Assembly: GCA_014843695.1 (NCBI GenBank)
Contig: CM026398.1
Coordinates: 18,165,593 to 18,229,592 of the forward strand
From: Archivesica marissinica
Lineage: Eukaryota > Mollusca > Bivalvia > Venerida > Vesicomyidae
DNA length: 64,000 bases
Direction: 5' to 3'
Notes under the pieces: generated by a model
Told to the model about the DNA's origin: nothing
What the model saw: only the letters and a program-made list of their open reading frames with translations
Databases searched by the model: none
Program-made: the position numbers and the translations under genes
Shown here: positions 1 to 12,300 of the stretch, in pieces
How positions within the stretch are numbered: position 1 is the stretch's first letter
Layout: the number at the start of each line of letters is the position of its first letter

Positions 1-387
1 GGTATTTGGTAGTTTAACTTTCTAGTGTGGACAAGATGGCGGCGGTCAACAAACACAAAGCGATTTTGCATGACGTACATGTAGATCTGTTTAATCTTGT
101 TCATATATAACGCCCAGCTAGTACATGTACCTCCATGTATAGCTGAATGGTATAGTGTAACGAAAAAAGTATTGTTTAGATTAATATCAACACTTTTTTC
201 AACTCGCTTTTATCACAGACGCTATATCTGGAAAAATTGTTTCGGTTTCAAAACCAACCAATATTTTTTAAAAACATACACCATAGACTTGACATTATAT
301 TCGGAAGTAAACAATAACACATGTCTTAGATGATACATGACCCATATTGTCTTTATTTATTTCGGGCAGCTGCAGATATATGATATA
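1..387. other. Intergenic, nothing recognised
   Basis: AT-rich sequence with no exon, repeat array or SINE that I can recognise. Short open frames here have no domain-like content. Confidence 0.5.
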
Positions 388-925
388 TTAAAGCGACATT
401 ACATCGCAGAAAGCCAAATAAACGCATTTTGTTCACGTATAAAAATACATTGCTACTACAAATTCTTCCGAATACATTCGAACACTAACATTGAATCAAG
501 AAACAATGTTTTTATGGTCTACACACTTTCAAAACTGAAATTAGGATTTCATACTTATAACGGCCATCTACGCTCCTGAATTGCGGTTTGTTTGTCACTG
601 GAGTCAATATTAAACGCGTGATACTGTCGTTTAGAGATAATTTAACTAAGATTAATCTACAAATAAATATGCATTGGTACACATGTGAGATACAACGGTA
701 AATCTGTACCATAAATCGTGTTATTCAGGACACACGCGTTGCATTACGCATGGATGTTGACCCTATTTACATTATTTTGTTATGTCAACAAACCGCGTAT
801 ACGACGTTTGTTTATTAGTTGAAATACTCAGTTTTTGAGGCAAATATTTGGTGAAAAATTATACCATATAACAGGAAATTACGTTTTGTAGAAAATTGCG
901 ATTTCACTGATGTATATCGCTTTAA
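388..925. mobile_element. TTAA-flanked MITE, family 1, copy 1
   Basis: A non-coding element of about 540 bp bounded by TTAA at both ends. The left end reads TTAAAGCGACATTACATCGC and the right end is its imperfect inverse (gatgtatatcgctttaa). Similar copies lie at 1360-1874, 12308-12798 and 22080-22604. A TTAA target with short inverted ends fits a non-autonomous piggyBac-like element; the superfamily is inferred because no transposase is present. Confidence 0.75.
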
Positions 926-1049
926 GTATTTTTTAATTTAACATGATGTTTTGTGTGACAACTTTGCCAAGCTTGTTGCTTTCATATTGTGTGCATTACC
1001 TTTATTTATCGTCGTTACCGGTTACCCATATATATATATTATGCTCAGC

Positions 1050-1300
1050 AAAGATGTTAAAGCTGGTTCACCTCGCTGACTCTTAACCTATCATCACTGA
1101 TAGTCACGAGTTCGAGCCTCGCTCAGACCATGTATATTTATATGAAACAGTTGGCTGTATCTTACGGAGGTTGGTGCAGCAAGTACTAAATTAACCGCCG
1201 GAGCCTGCCCAGGAAATGTGGGTTTTGTTAGGTAAACTCCCCGTCGCTCAAATGGGTAACCGGTAGCGACGTTAAATAAACTTAAATACAAATACATGTT
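1050..1300 (+). mobile_element. tRNA-headed SINE, family E head with family A tail
   Basis: A tRNA-like head with a B box (GAGTTCGAGCCTC) is followed by a body matching the minus-strand copy at 6410-6640 (gttggtgcagcaagtact, gcctgcccagg). The 3' end switches to the tail seen in family A (gggtaaccggtagcgacg, then taaataaac). Position of the head start is approximate. Confidence 0.65.
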
Positions 1301-1359
1301 TAATCTGTGACTAGACGGACGTGTAGGGGGGGGGGGGCGTCTTCTATGGATGCAAGTGT

Positions 1360-1874
1360 TTAAAGCGACACATCATCGCAAAAAGCAAAACAAATAATGT
1401 ATAAATAGCAATACTAACACACATTAATTTTCATCTGTAGACGACGCTTCTGCGATCGACAAACTCGCAAAAGTGCAAGTAGGAATTTCCGAAATGGCTA
1501 ACACACACCCGGTAATATTTGTTTATTACTCTGTCCTAATATGCAGTTCAGGTGATCGCATGGTATTGTCCTTTGGATATAAGTTAATTCAGATTACACC
1601 GAACATAATTATGTGCAGGTGCAAAGTTTGTGATATAATGGTAAATTTGTACGAACAATCTTTGTGATCATTGATAGCACTTCTTTATTCATGATACACC
1701 GTGCTGTGTCACGCATAGTTTTACATCTTGTATACAAACATCGTGCATTGTGCTTGATTATTATATTTGAAAATACTCCTATGCTGTTGCAAATATTTGG
1801 AAAACATTATACAATATAATAGGAAATTACATTCTGTAGAAATATTTGTATTCGCCGACTAAGTGTCGCTTTAA
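1360..1874. mobile_element. TTAA-flanked MITE, family 1, copy 2
   Basis: Begins TTAAAGCGACACATCATCGC and ends aagtgtcgctttaa, with TTAA on both sides. The body is more diverged than the other three copies and lacks parts of the consensus. Confidence 0.65.
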
Positions 1875-2084
1875 GAATTATTATAGGGAAATTTGATATT
1901 TGCGTATTTCATAGGGCAGGCTTGAGAAGGACACAGCATATGGCTGTTTTTAATTATATACTGATGAATTTAGTTATAATTGTTTGTTTTTACTGATGTT
2001 TCCTAACAATATGTTATGGTGTAACTATTTGTTTAATAGAACCATGTTAATTAATTGATATAAAATGTTTAAAGTAAAATATGC

Positions 2085-4446
2085 ATTGGAGGTACTGTAT
2101 TGTACCTGTCGGGATTGGATATACTGTATTGTACATGTCGGGATTGGAGATACTGTATTGTACCTGTCGGGATTGGAGATAGTGTATTGTACCTGTCGGG
2201 ATTGGATATACTGTATGGTACCTGTCGGGATTGGAGATACTGTATGATACCTGTCGGGATTGGAGTTACCGTATGGTACCTGTCGGGATTGGAGATACTG
2301 TATGGTACCTGTCGGGATTGGAGATACTGTATTGTACCTGTCGGGATTGGAGTTACCGTATGGTACCTGTCGGGATTGGAGATACCGTATGGTACCTGTC
2401 GGGATTGGAGATACTGTATTGTACCTGTCGGGATTGGAGATACTGTATGATACCTGTCGGGATTGGAGATACTGTATGGTACCTGTCGGGATTGGAGATA
2501 CTGTATGGTACCTGTCGGGATTGGAGATACCGTATGGTACCTGTCGGGATTGGAGATACTGTATGGTACCTGTCGGGATTGGAGATACTGTATGTACCTG
2601 TCGGGATGGAGATACTGTATGGTACCTGTCGGGATTGGAGATACTGTATGGTACCTGTCGGGATTGGAGATACTGTATGGTACCTGTCGGGATTGGAGAT
2701 ACTGTATTGTACCTGTCGGGATTGGAGATACTGTATGGTACCTGTCGGGATTGGAGGTACTGTATTGTACCTGTCGGGATTGGAGATACTGTATGGTACC
2801 TGTCGGGATTGGAGATACTGTATTGTACCTGTCGGGATTGGAGATACTGTATGGTACCTGTCGGGATTGGAGATACTGTATGGTACCTGTCGGGATTGGA
2901 TATCTGTATTACTGTCGGGATTGGATATACTGTATGGTACCTGTCGGGATTGGAGATACTGTATGGTACCTGTCGGGATTGGATATGCTGTATTGTACCT
3001 GTCGGGATTGGAGATACTGTATGGTACCTGTCGGGATTGGAGATACTGTATGGTACCTGTCGGGATTGGATATACTGTATTGTACCTGTCGGGATTGGAG
3101 ATACTGTATTGTACCTGTCGGGATTGGAGATACTGTATGGTACCTGTCGGGATTGGAATACTGTATGGTACCTGTCGGGATTGGAGTTACTGTATGGTAC
3201 CTGTCGGGATTGGAGATACTGTATGGTACCTGTCGGGATTGGAGATACTGTATTGTACCTGTCGGGATTGGAGTTACTGTATGGTACCTGTCGGGATTGG
3301 AGATAGTGTATTGTACCTGTTGGGATTGGATATACTGTATGGTACCTGTCGGGATTGGAGATACTGTATGGTACCTGTCGGGATTGGAGATACTGTATGG
3401 TACCTGTCGGGATTGGAGATACTGTATGGTACCTGTCGGGATTGGAGATACTGTATGGTACCTGTCGGGATTGGAGATACTGTATGGTACCTGTCGGGAT
3501 TGGAGATACTGTATGGTACCTGTCGGGATTGGAGATACTGTATGGTACCTGTCGGGATTGGAGATACTGTATGGTACCTGTCGGGATTGGAGTTACTGTA
3601 TGGTACCTGTCGGGATTGGAGATACTGTATGATACCTGTCGGGATTGGAGATAGTGTATTGTACCTGTCGGGATTGGAGTACTGTATGGTACCTGTTGGG
3701 ATTGGAGATACGTATTGTACCTGTCGGGATTGGATATACTGTATGGTACCTGTCGGGATTGGAGATACTGTATGGTACCTGTCGGGATTGGATTACTGTA
3801 TTGTACCTGTCGGGATTGGAGTACTGTATGGTACCTGTCGGGATTGGAGTTACTGTATGATACCTGTCGGGATTGGAGATACTGTATGTACCTGTCGGGA
3901 TTGGAGTTACCGTATGATACCTGTCGGGATTGGAGTTACTGTATGGTACTGTCGGGATTGGAGATACCGTATGGTACCTGTGGGATAATACGTATGGTAC
4001 CTGTCGGGATTGGAGATACCGTATGGTACCTGTCGGGATTGGAGATACTGTATGGTACCTGTCGGGATTGGAGATACTGTATTGTACCTGTCGGGATTGG
4101 AGATACTGTATGGTACCTGTCGGGATTGGAGATACCGTATGGTACCTGTCGGATTGGAGATACTGTATTGTACCTGCGGGATTGGATATACTGTATGGTA
4201 CCTGTCGGGATTGGAGATACTGTATGGTACCTGTCGGGATTGGAGATACTGTATGGTACCTGTCGGGATTGGAGATACTGTATTGTACCTGTCGGGATTG
4301 GAGATACTGTATGGTACCTGTCGGGATTGGAGATACTGTATGGTACATGTCGGGATTGGAGTTACTGTATGGTACCTGTCGGAATTGGAGTTACTGTATG
4401 GTACCTGTCGGAATTGGAGATACTGTATGGTACATGTCGGGATTTT
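2085..4446. repeat. 29-bp satellite, about 80 copies
   Basis: Tandem array of a 29-bp unit containing ggtacctgtcgggattgg followed by agatactgtat. Units vary at a few sites (ttgtacc or ggtacc; agatac, agttac or atatac) and some carry 1-2 bp deletions, mainly between 3660 and 4200. Overlapping open frames on both strands are a consequence of the repeat lacking stops, not evidence of coding. Confidence 0.97.
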
Positions 4447-4671
4447 AGAGCTAGTGGTGCACTACTACATGTAATTATGTATTTCTATTTATAGTTTCTG
4501 ACAATTAGAAGACATGTTGATACAACATAATACACGTGTATTTATCTTCTTCACTACAGTCACAAATTCAATTAACACACAGTTTTCAGCTTACTGTTCA
4601 GTTCTCTAACATGTATCATTGTAAATGACCACAAATCGACAAACACATAAACTTGTTTAACTAATTAACAC

Positions 4672-5136
4672 ACATGCATATATTAGATGATGCACATGCA
4701 TATATTAGATGATGCACATGCATATATTAGATGATGCACATGCATATATTAGATGATGCACATGCATATATTAGATGATGCACATGCATATATTAGATGA
4801 TGCACATGTATATATTAGATGATGCACATGCATATATTAGATGATGCACATGTATATATTAGATGATGCACATGTATATATTAGATGATGCACATGCATA
4901 TATTAGATGATGCACATGCATATATTAGATGATGCACATGTATATATTAGATGATGCACATGCATATATTAGATGATGCACATGCATATATTAGATGATG
5001 CACATGCATATATTAGATGATGCACATGTATATATTAGATGATGCACATGCATATATTAGATGATGCACATGTATATATTAGATGATGCACATGTATATA
5101 TTAGATGATGCACATGTATATATTAGATAATGCACA
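4672..5136. repeat. 22-bp satellite, about 21 copies
   Basis: Near-perfect tandem repeat of a 22-bp unit, gatgcacatgcatatattag plus at. Units differ mainly by one C/T change (atgcat or atgtat). The start is preceded by a partial unit in ordinary AT-rich sequence. Confidence 0.97.
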
Positions 5137-5946
5137 GTGCTTCCAACTGTTTGCATCTCACTTTTGTTTCAACCGTATTGTCATTCCTTATACAATGCTA
5201 TGCATAATGCCATGAACACTACATCCACATTTACTCTGCACAGTTTCCTATAACATTTTGATCACATTATAGCACATACATTGTCGTCTGTCACCTTAAG
5301 GACTTATCCGAAATAAGTTCATTTGTGACTGTATTGTCATACATTTCCTCCCGCTTTGTAAACTGCTCGAGTAGTTTCTACTTTCTACTAGGTTATTCCC
5401 TATGTAATATAAAGTACAATTCAGAAGGTAGACGGCTGATATCAAGTTACCAAGGGTCGATACCTAGGCTGCTATGAAACTAGCCACGTAATAACGACTT
5501 TATTACTTTGATATGAATTTGAATATTTAATAATCGATATCATGCTCTCCGCTATCCATTTATCAGGAATAAAAGTACGGATACACGAACACGATTTAAA
5601 TATTACAACGAAACTACAAAACATTTGTTATCTGTCATATTTGACACGCTGATCAATACGCTACGGGAAGTAAATAAACTAGTACCGTGCGCATGCGTTT
5701 TTCTCTCATTGTGATACAACTTGTTCTGGTTTGATACGGGCTCGTGACCGTATCAAACCAGCAAACGTAATGTCGGACAGGAAAACGCAAACATAGGCCA
5801 ATATTCATATCTACGTAATAAGCGTAATTATAGAAATGTACATCGGTTATATTGTTTCATGTAATCATATACAAATGTATTGCCCAAATAAACGTTCTCA
5901 GGAATGATAAATTATTCGTACTTTAATGCATGTACACTTAAAACAC
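5137..5946. other. 3' flank of the ITIH gene
   Basis: Downstream of the ITIH stop codon (5947) on its strand. An ATTAAA hexamer on the minus strand at 5922-5927, about 20 nt past the stop, is a possible polyadenylation signal, and an AATAAA lies further on near 5498-5503. A perfect hairpin sits at 5727-5760. No exon recognised. Confidence 0.4.
5727..5760. repeat. Perfect 13-bp inverted repeat
   Basis: tggtttgatacgg and its exact reverse complement are separated by an 8-nt loop. Function unknown. It lies about 190 bp past the ITIH stop codon, so it could fall in a long 3' UTR or beyond it. Confidence 0.8.
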
Positions 5947-6305
5947 TTATTCCAACGCATTTGATTTAGTGTCTTTTTCTGTGTGTTTTTCCTTGTCCAT
6001 TCTGTGTAGTTCTTTAAAACTATTTTCCTTATTTTGGCTAGAAATAAATTCGTCCGATTCCATATCTTTATAATGTTTTCGTTTAATTAAATAATCAGTG
6101 ATATTTCCATCGAGAAGCGCACCGCCATTATGTTGTACCATCCAACACGATACTGTCTCATTTTTGGCGAGATTTAAACGATGTCCTAGTGTGGCCATAA
6201 CTTTACGGGGCCTCTGTGTGTTACCACTCACTCGCAGACGACCCATCAATTTCCCTTTCCGGTTCTTTGTCTTCTTCAAAATGACATTTCTGTGCAGAAA
6301 CTGAC
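5947..6305 (-). CDS. ITIH exon 13 (C-terminus, stop)
   Basis: Encodes residues 830-948. It opens by completing HGLLG-QF across the intron, a hallmark of the ITIH C-terminal domain, then carries VSCWMVQHNGGALLDG and TDYLI, matching the usual family end. About 45 charged residues follow before TAA at 5947-5949. Acceptor is tttttag-type (cattttag) on the minus strand. Confidence 0.93.
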
Positions 6306-9300
6306 CTAAAATGACACATACTGAATAGTTAAAACCAGAATAATATACCGTTCCATCTGTTGAAAGTATTTATATTTTTATATTTCAGGTTTTACGCCTG
6401 CATCAGCACCATTTTGGGCTATATCGCCGGCGGGCAGTTTACCTAACAACACCTTTCCTGGGCAGGCTCCAACGTTTAACCAGTACTTGGGTGCACCAAC
6501 CTCCGTAAGAAACTGCCAACTTTTTCATATAAATGATACACGGTCTGAACGGGGTTCGAACCAGTGACCACCAGTGATGATAGGTTACAGTGGTATACAA
6601 GTCAGCGACCTTAACCACTCGACCACGGAGGCGGACTTACAGTTGAAATTAACGTATAAGCAGACTTCCGTTGTGAAATAATTAAGATGTTATTATTAAA
6701 CTTTTTTGTCCTATATTCAGTTCGTTTTGCTAATACATGACAGTATCAAAACCCCAACTATATTAGACATAATGTATAACAAAATTAGTACATATTAATT
6801 TATTCACAGTAATTAGTATAATGTCGAATGTTCTTTTAGGGAAGTTGTCAGTTTTCTTTGAAATACCAGACATACGACGCCATGAACACACACACACACA
6901 TATCATATATGTGACATAAACATTCCACATTATCTGCGATTTACATAAAATATACATTTAGAATTGTATCACATCGAACATTTCAAATTGGTTAAATATT
7001 TCAATAAATACACATTATTAGAATTCGTTAAATGTTTTAAAACGTCTGTCCAAAATGCAGTATGCATACCAGTTACATGCATTTTGGCGTCTTCCACATA
7101 TCTGTGAATGCGATAATTGCCAAAATAATTAGCATAGAGATATAAACATGAAGGAGAAAGCTTAAAACATACACATTTAATGTGGGTTACAGAAATAGTT
7201 TGGCCGTTCTTCAGACCGTCTTGGCTATCTTAAGAATAATAAGAAATCTGGACTGTTTGATTTTTTACTTGAGTCTCTGTCGTTTTGTATTCGAGCGTCA
7301 ACCCTTTTGTACTCTGGCAAAGCCCTTACATGACTTGGGCCGTATTAAGAATACGAAATATGGATTGTTTTGACTTTTTTTTCGGTCGGTTTGTTTACTT
7401 GGGGTACGGACGTTTTGTACTTTGCCTCGGCCTTGAACTTTTACTTTAATATTTTATTGCAATTTTTTCATACATTACATTACAATGAAATACGTAGAAA
7501 ACAATATGAAATTAAATTAGGATTTATTATTATTGCTGAATACGATTTAATCTGGGGAAAATGCAAATGTGTTGGGCTGGACTTGGGCCGTTTGGAATAG
7601 CTTTCCGATTATAAAGATTCCAGGTCATACCCAACAATCCGTGTGTGTGATAAGAGAGTCCTTTGTAATTTACAATATACAGTCCCAGGAAGTTGACCTT
7701 TCCTGCTCGTAGTAACGATGTTGATCTGAGATGTCTCATGACGAGAAATGTAACTCTATCGTTGAACATTACTACTACCATGCTGCCGGCTTGATCTACG
7801 ACAATCTTTGTCTTGCCGTGACTCAACGTGCTACCTGAAAATATCAAATCACTTGTAGTGTATCTTTTACGATTTCCAATGAATGATTGAGTTTTCTCAG
7901 TGAAAGAAAATGCTTACACTGTTTTCTCTGTCACTGCTTGGGTTTCGTATTCCTCCGCGGTTGGATTTACTTTTTTTCTATTTTAGCTATATTCTGACAA
8001 TCATGAACAGTTCATTATAAAGTAAAATATTCCAATGAATATGTGTTGTCTGTAGTTTTTAATTTTGACAGCAACAGAAACTAACTTGAACATTATCCAG
8101 GAACTATTTCTTATTACGGACATTCCCCACTAACATAAAGGTGGTTATGCGCTTGTGTATTGTAGTGAAATGAGGATCCAGACAGGGCAGCTAAAATGAA
8201 TTAAATTGGATAAAACATATTATATTTGCCAAAATCATTGGAAATCATAAAAGAAAAAGATTTGTGTTTATTAGTGTAAGATAGTATTTTATTTCAATTT
8301 CATTTCGTGATCACCGAAATATTTATTTCCACTCCTAGCTGACCACTCATGGAAATATAATGTTCACGAGATGATATAAAATCCTATCTTACACTAATAA
8401 ACATAAACATCTTCTATATCGTACTACCGGTAACGTAACGTAACGTAACGTAACGTAACGTAACGTAACGACCTACGTGGTTCTGTATTCATTGACCCTC
8501 CGTCATCCCGTCAGCGTTACTCGGAAATATCCACTAATAAACATAAACATCCTCTATATCGTACTACCGTAACGTAACGTAACGTAACGTAACGTAACGT
8601 AACGACCTACGTGGTACTGTATTCATTGACCCTCCGTCATCCCGTCATCGTTACTCGGAAATATCCACAGAACAACAAGTATTATATAATCAAACTCTTT
8701 ATTAATTATTAATATTAGGATGCATGGGCATGCAAGCATATTTAGCCAGCTCAAGAAGTTGATGTTTCGATAGTAATCAGCGCTATGCCTCTCTCTGTAT
8801 TTACAAAGAGGGTCGTTATACAACTTACATAATGTCATTCAGATATTAATCATGTTAGCAGCTCTTTGACCTGGAACTGGATCCATTTTCAATTACGCAA
8901 TTGCATTATATATAATGTCAATCCATTTTGCAATTGATCTTGTAACACGCTTGACTGGTAATCCAGGGATCGCAGGTTCGATCCCCCGTCTGACCCTAAT
9001 AAAATTAACAGTCTTTCAGATGGGACGTTAAACCGATGTCTCGTGTCAGTGCTTTACACCGTGCACGTAAAAGAACCAGAGGAGATTCTGGAATGGGTCT
9101 CTGTCTGTATCATGCACTATCCTCCAAAATCTAAAATAACTAATCTCTTCAGGAGGCGTTGCTCATATGGGCAACCGGTAGCGACGATAAATAAACGTAA
9201 AAACACTACAATTGATCACGTCATCAGTTTATGCGTAACAATGGATTTGGATCAGCATTTTATAATGCTAATCCATTGAACAACTGCACCCCCTATCTAT

Positions 9301-12300
9301 GTGATATATGTATTTTGGTAGCACCTAAAGCACCTACATATACTTATAGTACAACACATCCATACTAAGTGTTAACTACATCGACGAGAATTTAGTCCTC
9401 TAAGTCACCGAGTGTAAATCTAAATATACAGAGAACGATAATATCTATCAATTACAATCGAAACTCATCAATGTATTATTTTATGTACATGGTTGTATGT
9501 ACACAGTTGACTATGGTACACATCGATATTTATATGTACATGGTTGTATGTACACAGTTGACTATGGTACACATCGATATTTATATGTACATGGTTGTAT
9601 GTACACAGTTGACTATGGTACACATCGATATTTATATGTACATGGTTGTATGTACACAGTTGACTATGGTACACATCGATATTTATATGTACATGGTTGT
9701 ATGTACACAGTTGACTATGGTACACAACGATATTTATCATTATATTCTATATTTGTTATGCGATTTTCACATTTCTTTCAGCTATGTCCAAGATTTGTCA
9801 AACTCTGCCCATCTTCTCTGTAGGTTCGAATGTCTCTTGAGATGTCGAATTATTTCACGTAAGTAAGCTATCCAGCTGGCTTGCCGAAGATCGGTGGTTC
9901 TACCTGAGACCAATACTATCTATGTAGTCGCTATATGACCTAGCATGATGGCGCGACTTTAAACCCCAGAAAACAAACTCATCTTTCGTCAACTCATTTG
10001 TACTGAGTCATGTCATCTAAGCTGTCTTTCTCAAGATCAAATCGCTCTACGCCTACTACTCCACGATGCTACAAACAATCAGAATATATGCCTACCATTT
10101 GTCCAATCGACTGTCTCGCCCATCAGTCGCAATTTAGTTGGTGTTATGTTTATGACAAATTTTCGACGTTTGATTGTGATTTCCCCGAGAAAAGTTTTAA
10201 TTTCTCCAGGATGCGCGTGTTGTGATATGTTGGAGCCATTGATAACCATCTTGTTGGCTACTACCATAGCATTCACAGTTAGTCCTAAAATAACACAATG
10301 GTGAGCATGTATATTAAAATACTAGCATATATTACAATGAGAGAGCAAATTCAGTTCATAAACCGGACTATATTACAATGAGAGAGCAAATTCAGTTCAC
10401 ATACCAGACTATATTACAATGGGAGATCCAATTCAGTTCATATACCGGACTATATTACAATGAGAGCAAATTCAGTTCATATACCGGACTATATTACAAT
10501 GAGAGAGCAAATTCAGTTCATATACCGGACTATATTACAATGGGAGAGCAAATTCAGTCCACATACCGGATTATATTACAATGAGAGAGCAAATTCAGTT
10601 CACATACCGGATTATATTACAATGAGAGATCAACTTCAGTCCACATACCGGACTATATTACAATGAGAGCAAATTCAGTTCACATACCGGACTATATTAC
10701 AATGAGAGAGCACATTCAGTTCATATACCGGACTATATTACAATGGGAGAGCAAATTCAGTCTACATACTGGATTATATTACAATGAAAGCAAATTCAGT
10801 TCACATACCGGACTATATCACAATGGGAGGTCCAATTCAGTTCACATACCGGATTATATTACAATGGGAGGTCCAATTCAGTTCACATACCGGACTATAT
10901 TACAATGGGAGATCCAATTCAGTCCACATACCGGACTATATTACAATGGGAGATCCAATTCAGTTCACATACCGGACTATATTACAATGGGAGATCCAAT
11001 TCAGTTCACATACCGGACTATATTACAATGGGAGATCCAATTCAGTCCACATACCGGACTATATTACAATGGGAGATCCAATTTAGTCCACATACCGGAC
11101 TATATTACATTGGGAGATCCAATTCATTCCACATACTGGACTATATTACAATGGGAGATCCAATTCAGTTCACATACCGGACTATATTACAATGGGAGAT
11201 CCAATTCATTCCACATACCGGACTATATTACAATGGGAGATCCAATTCAGTTCACATACCGGACTATATTACAATGGGAGATCCAATTCAGTTCACATAT
11301 GGACTATATTACAATGGGAGATCCAATTCAGTTCACATACCGGACTATATTACAATGGGAGATCCAATTCAGTCCACATACCGGACTATATTACAATGGG
11401 AGATCCAATTCAGTCCACATACCGGATTATATTACAATGGGAGATCCAATTCAGTCCACATACCGGATTATATTACAATGGGAGGTCCAATTCAGTTCAC
11501 ATACTGGACTATATTACAATGAGAGCAAATTCAGTTAATATACCTGACTATATTATAATGAGAGAGCAAGGACCTTGTTCCAACATACCAGAATATATCA
11601 TAATGAATTAGCAAGTACGTGTCTTCACATACCAGAATATGTGTCTGTTATAAGCTTATAAACGTCTCCCTCGTCTCCCATAACATCGAAGCATATTGCG
11701 TAGTCCAACCCCTTAACATTCACGATAAAATGTGGATCGTTGTCAGTCATGAATTTAGGGTTATCTGAAATAAAACAATTTATATTAGTAGGTGATGAAT
11801 GCCCCCGCAATAGCCGAAGGAATTCAGGCCGGACTGGAAATATTAACTCGGATGGACGGACGGACGGACGGACTCACACACACGGGCATTGTGAAAACTA
11901 TATGCTTCCCTTTGGGGGTTAAATATGACATAACCCATAAGGTAGTGTGAAAAAAAACACCAATTTGTACATCAGAATATATATTAATAAATTGTGATTA
12001 GAAAAGATGATCATGACAAATTATGAAAGTTCGCGTCCGTAAGCCGTTACGATTGTGCAGGCATGTAACGGCTAACGTTCGTGAACGAGTTAATGTAAGC
12101 ATGTAAGCTGATAGTAACGACTGGCGAACTCGACTTACTGAGTGCCCCTGTTCCCGATAGATCTAGGGTTCCTGTGGTAGCGCCGGTCAACGCGGCTTTT
12201 CTAGGACCCGTGTTGCTCTCAAAGGCGCTTGCGTCATCTGCAAATAATATGTACACTATATCAGTTATAGCATAGTAATGATAAGTTTGCAATATGTAAT

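Noticed and set aside
2231..3988. Long open frames (up to 585 codons) in the 29-bp array
   Set aside because: The unit lacks stops in these frames, so openness comes free with homogeneous repetition. There are overlapping frames on both strands, no splice context and no domain.
9482..11600. CRISPR-like array
   Set aside because: Repeats are contiguous with no unique spacers, in a eukaryotic intron. The same holds for the other arrays.
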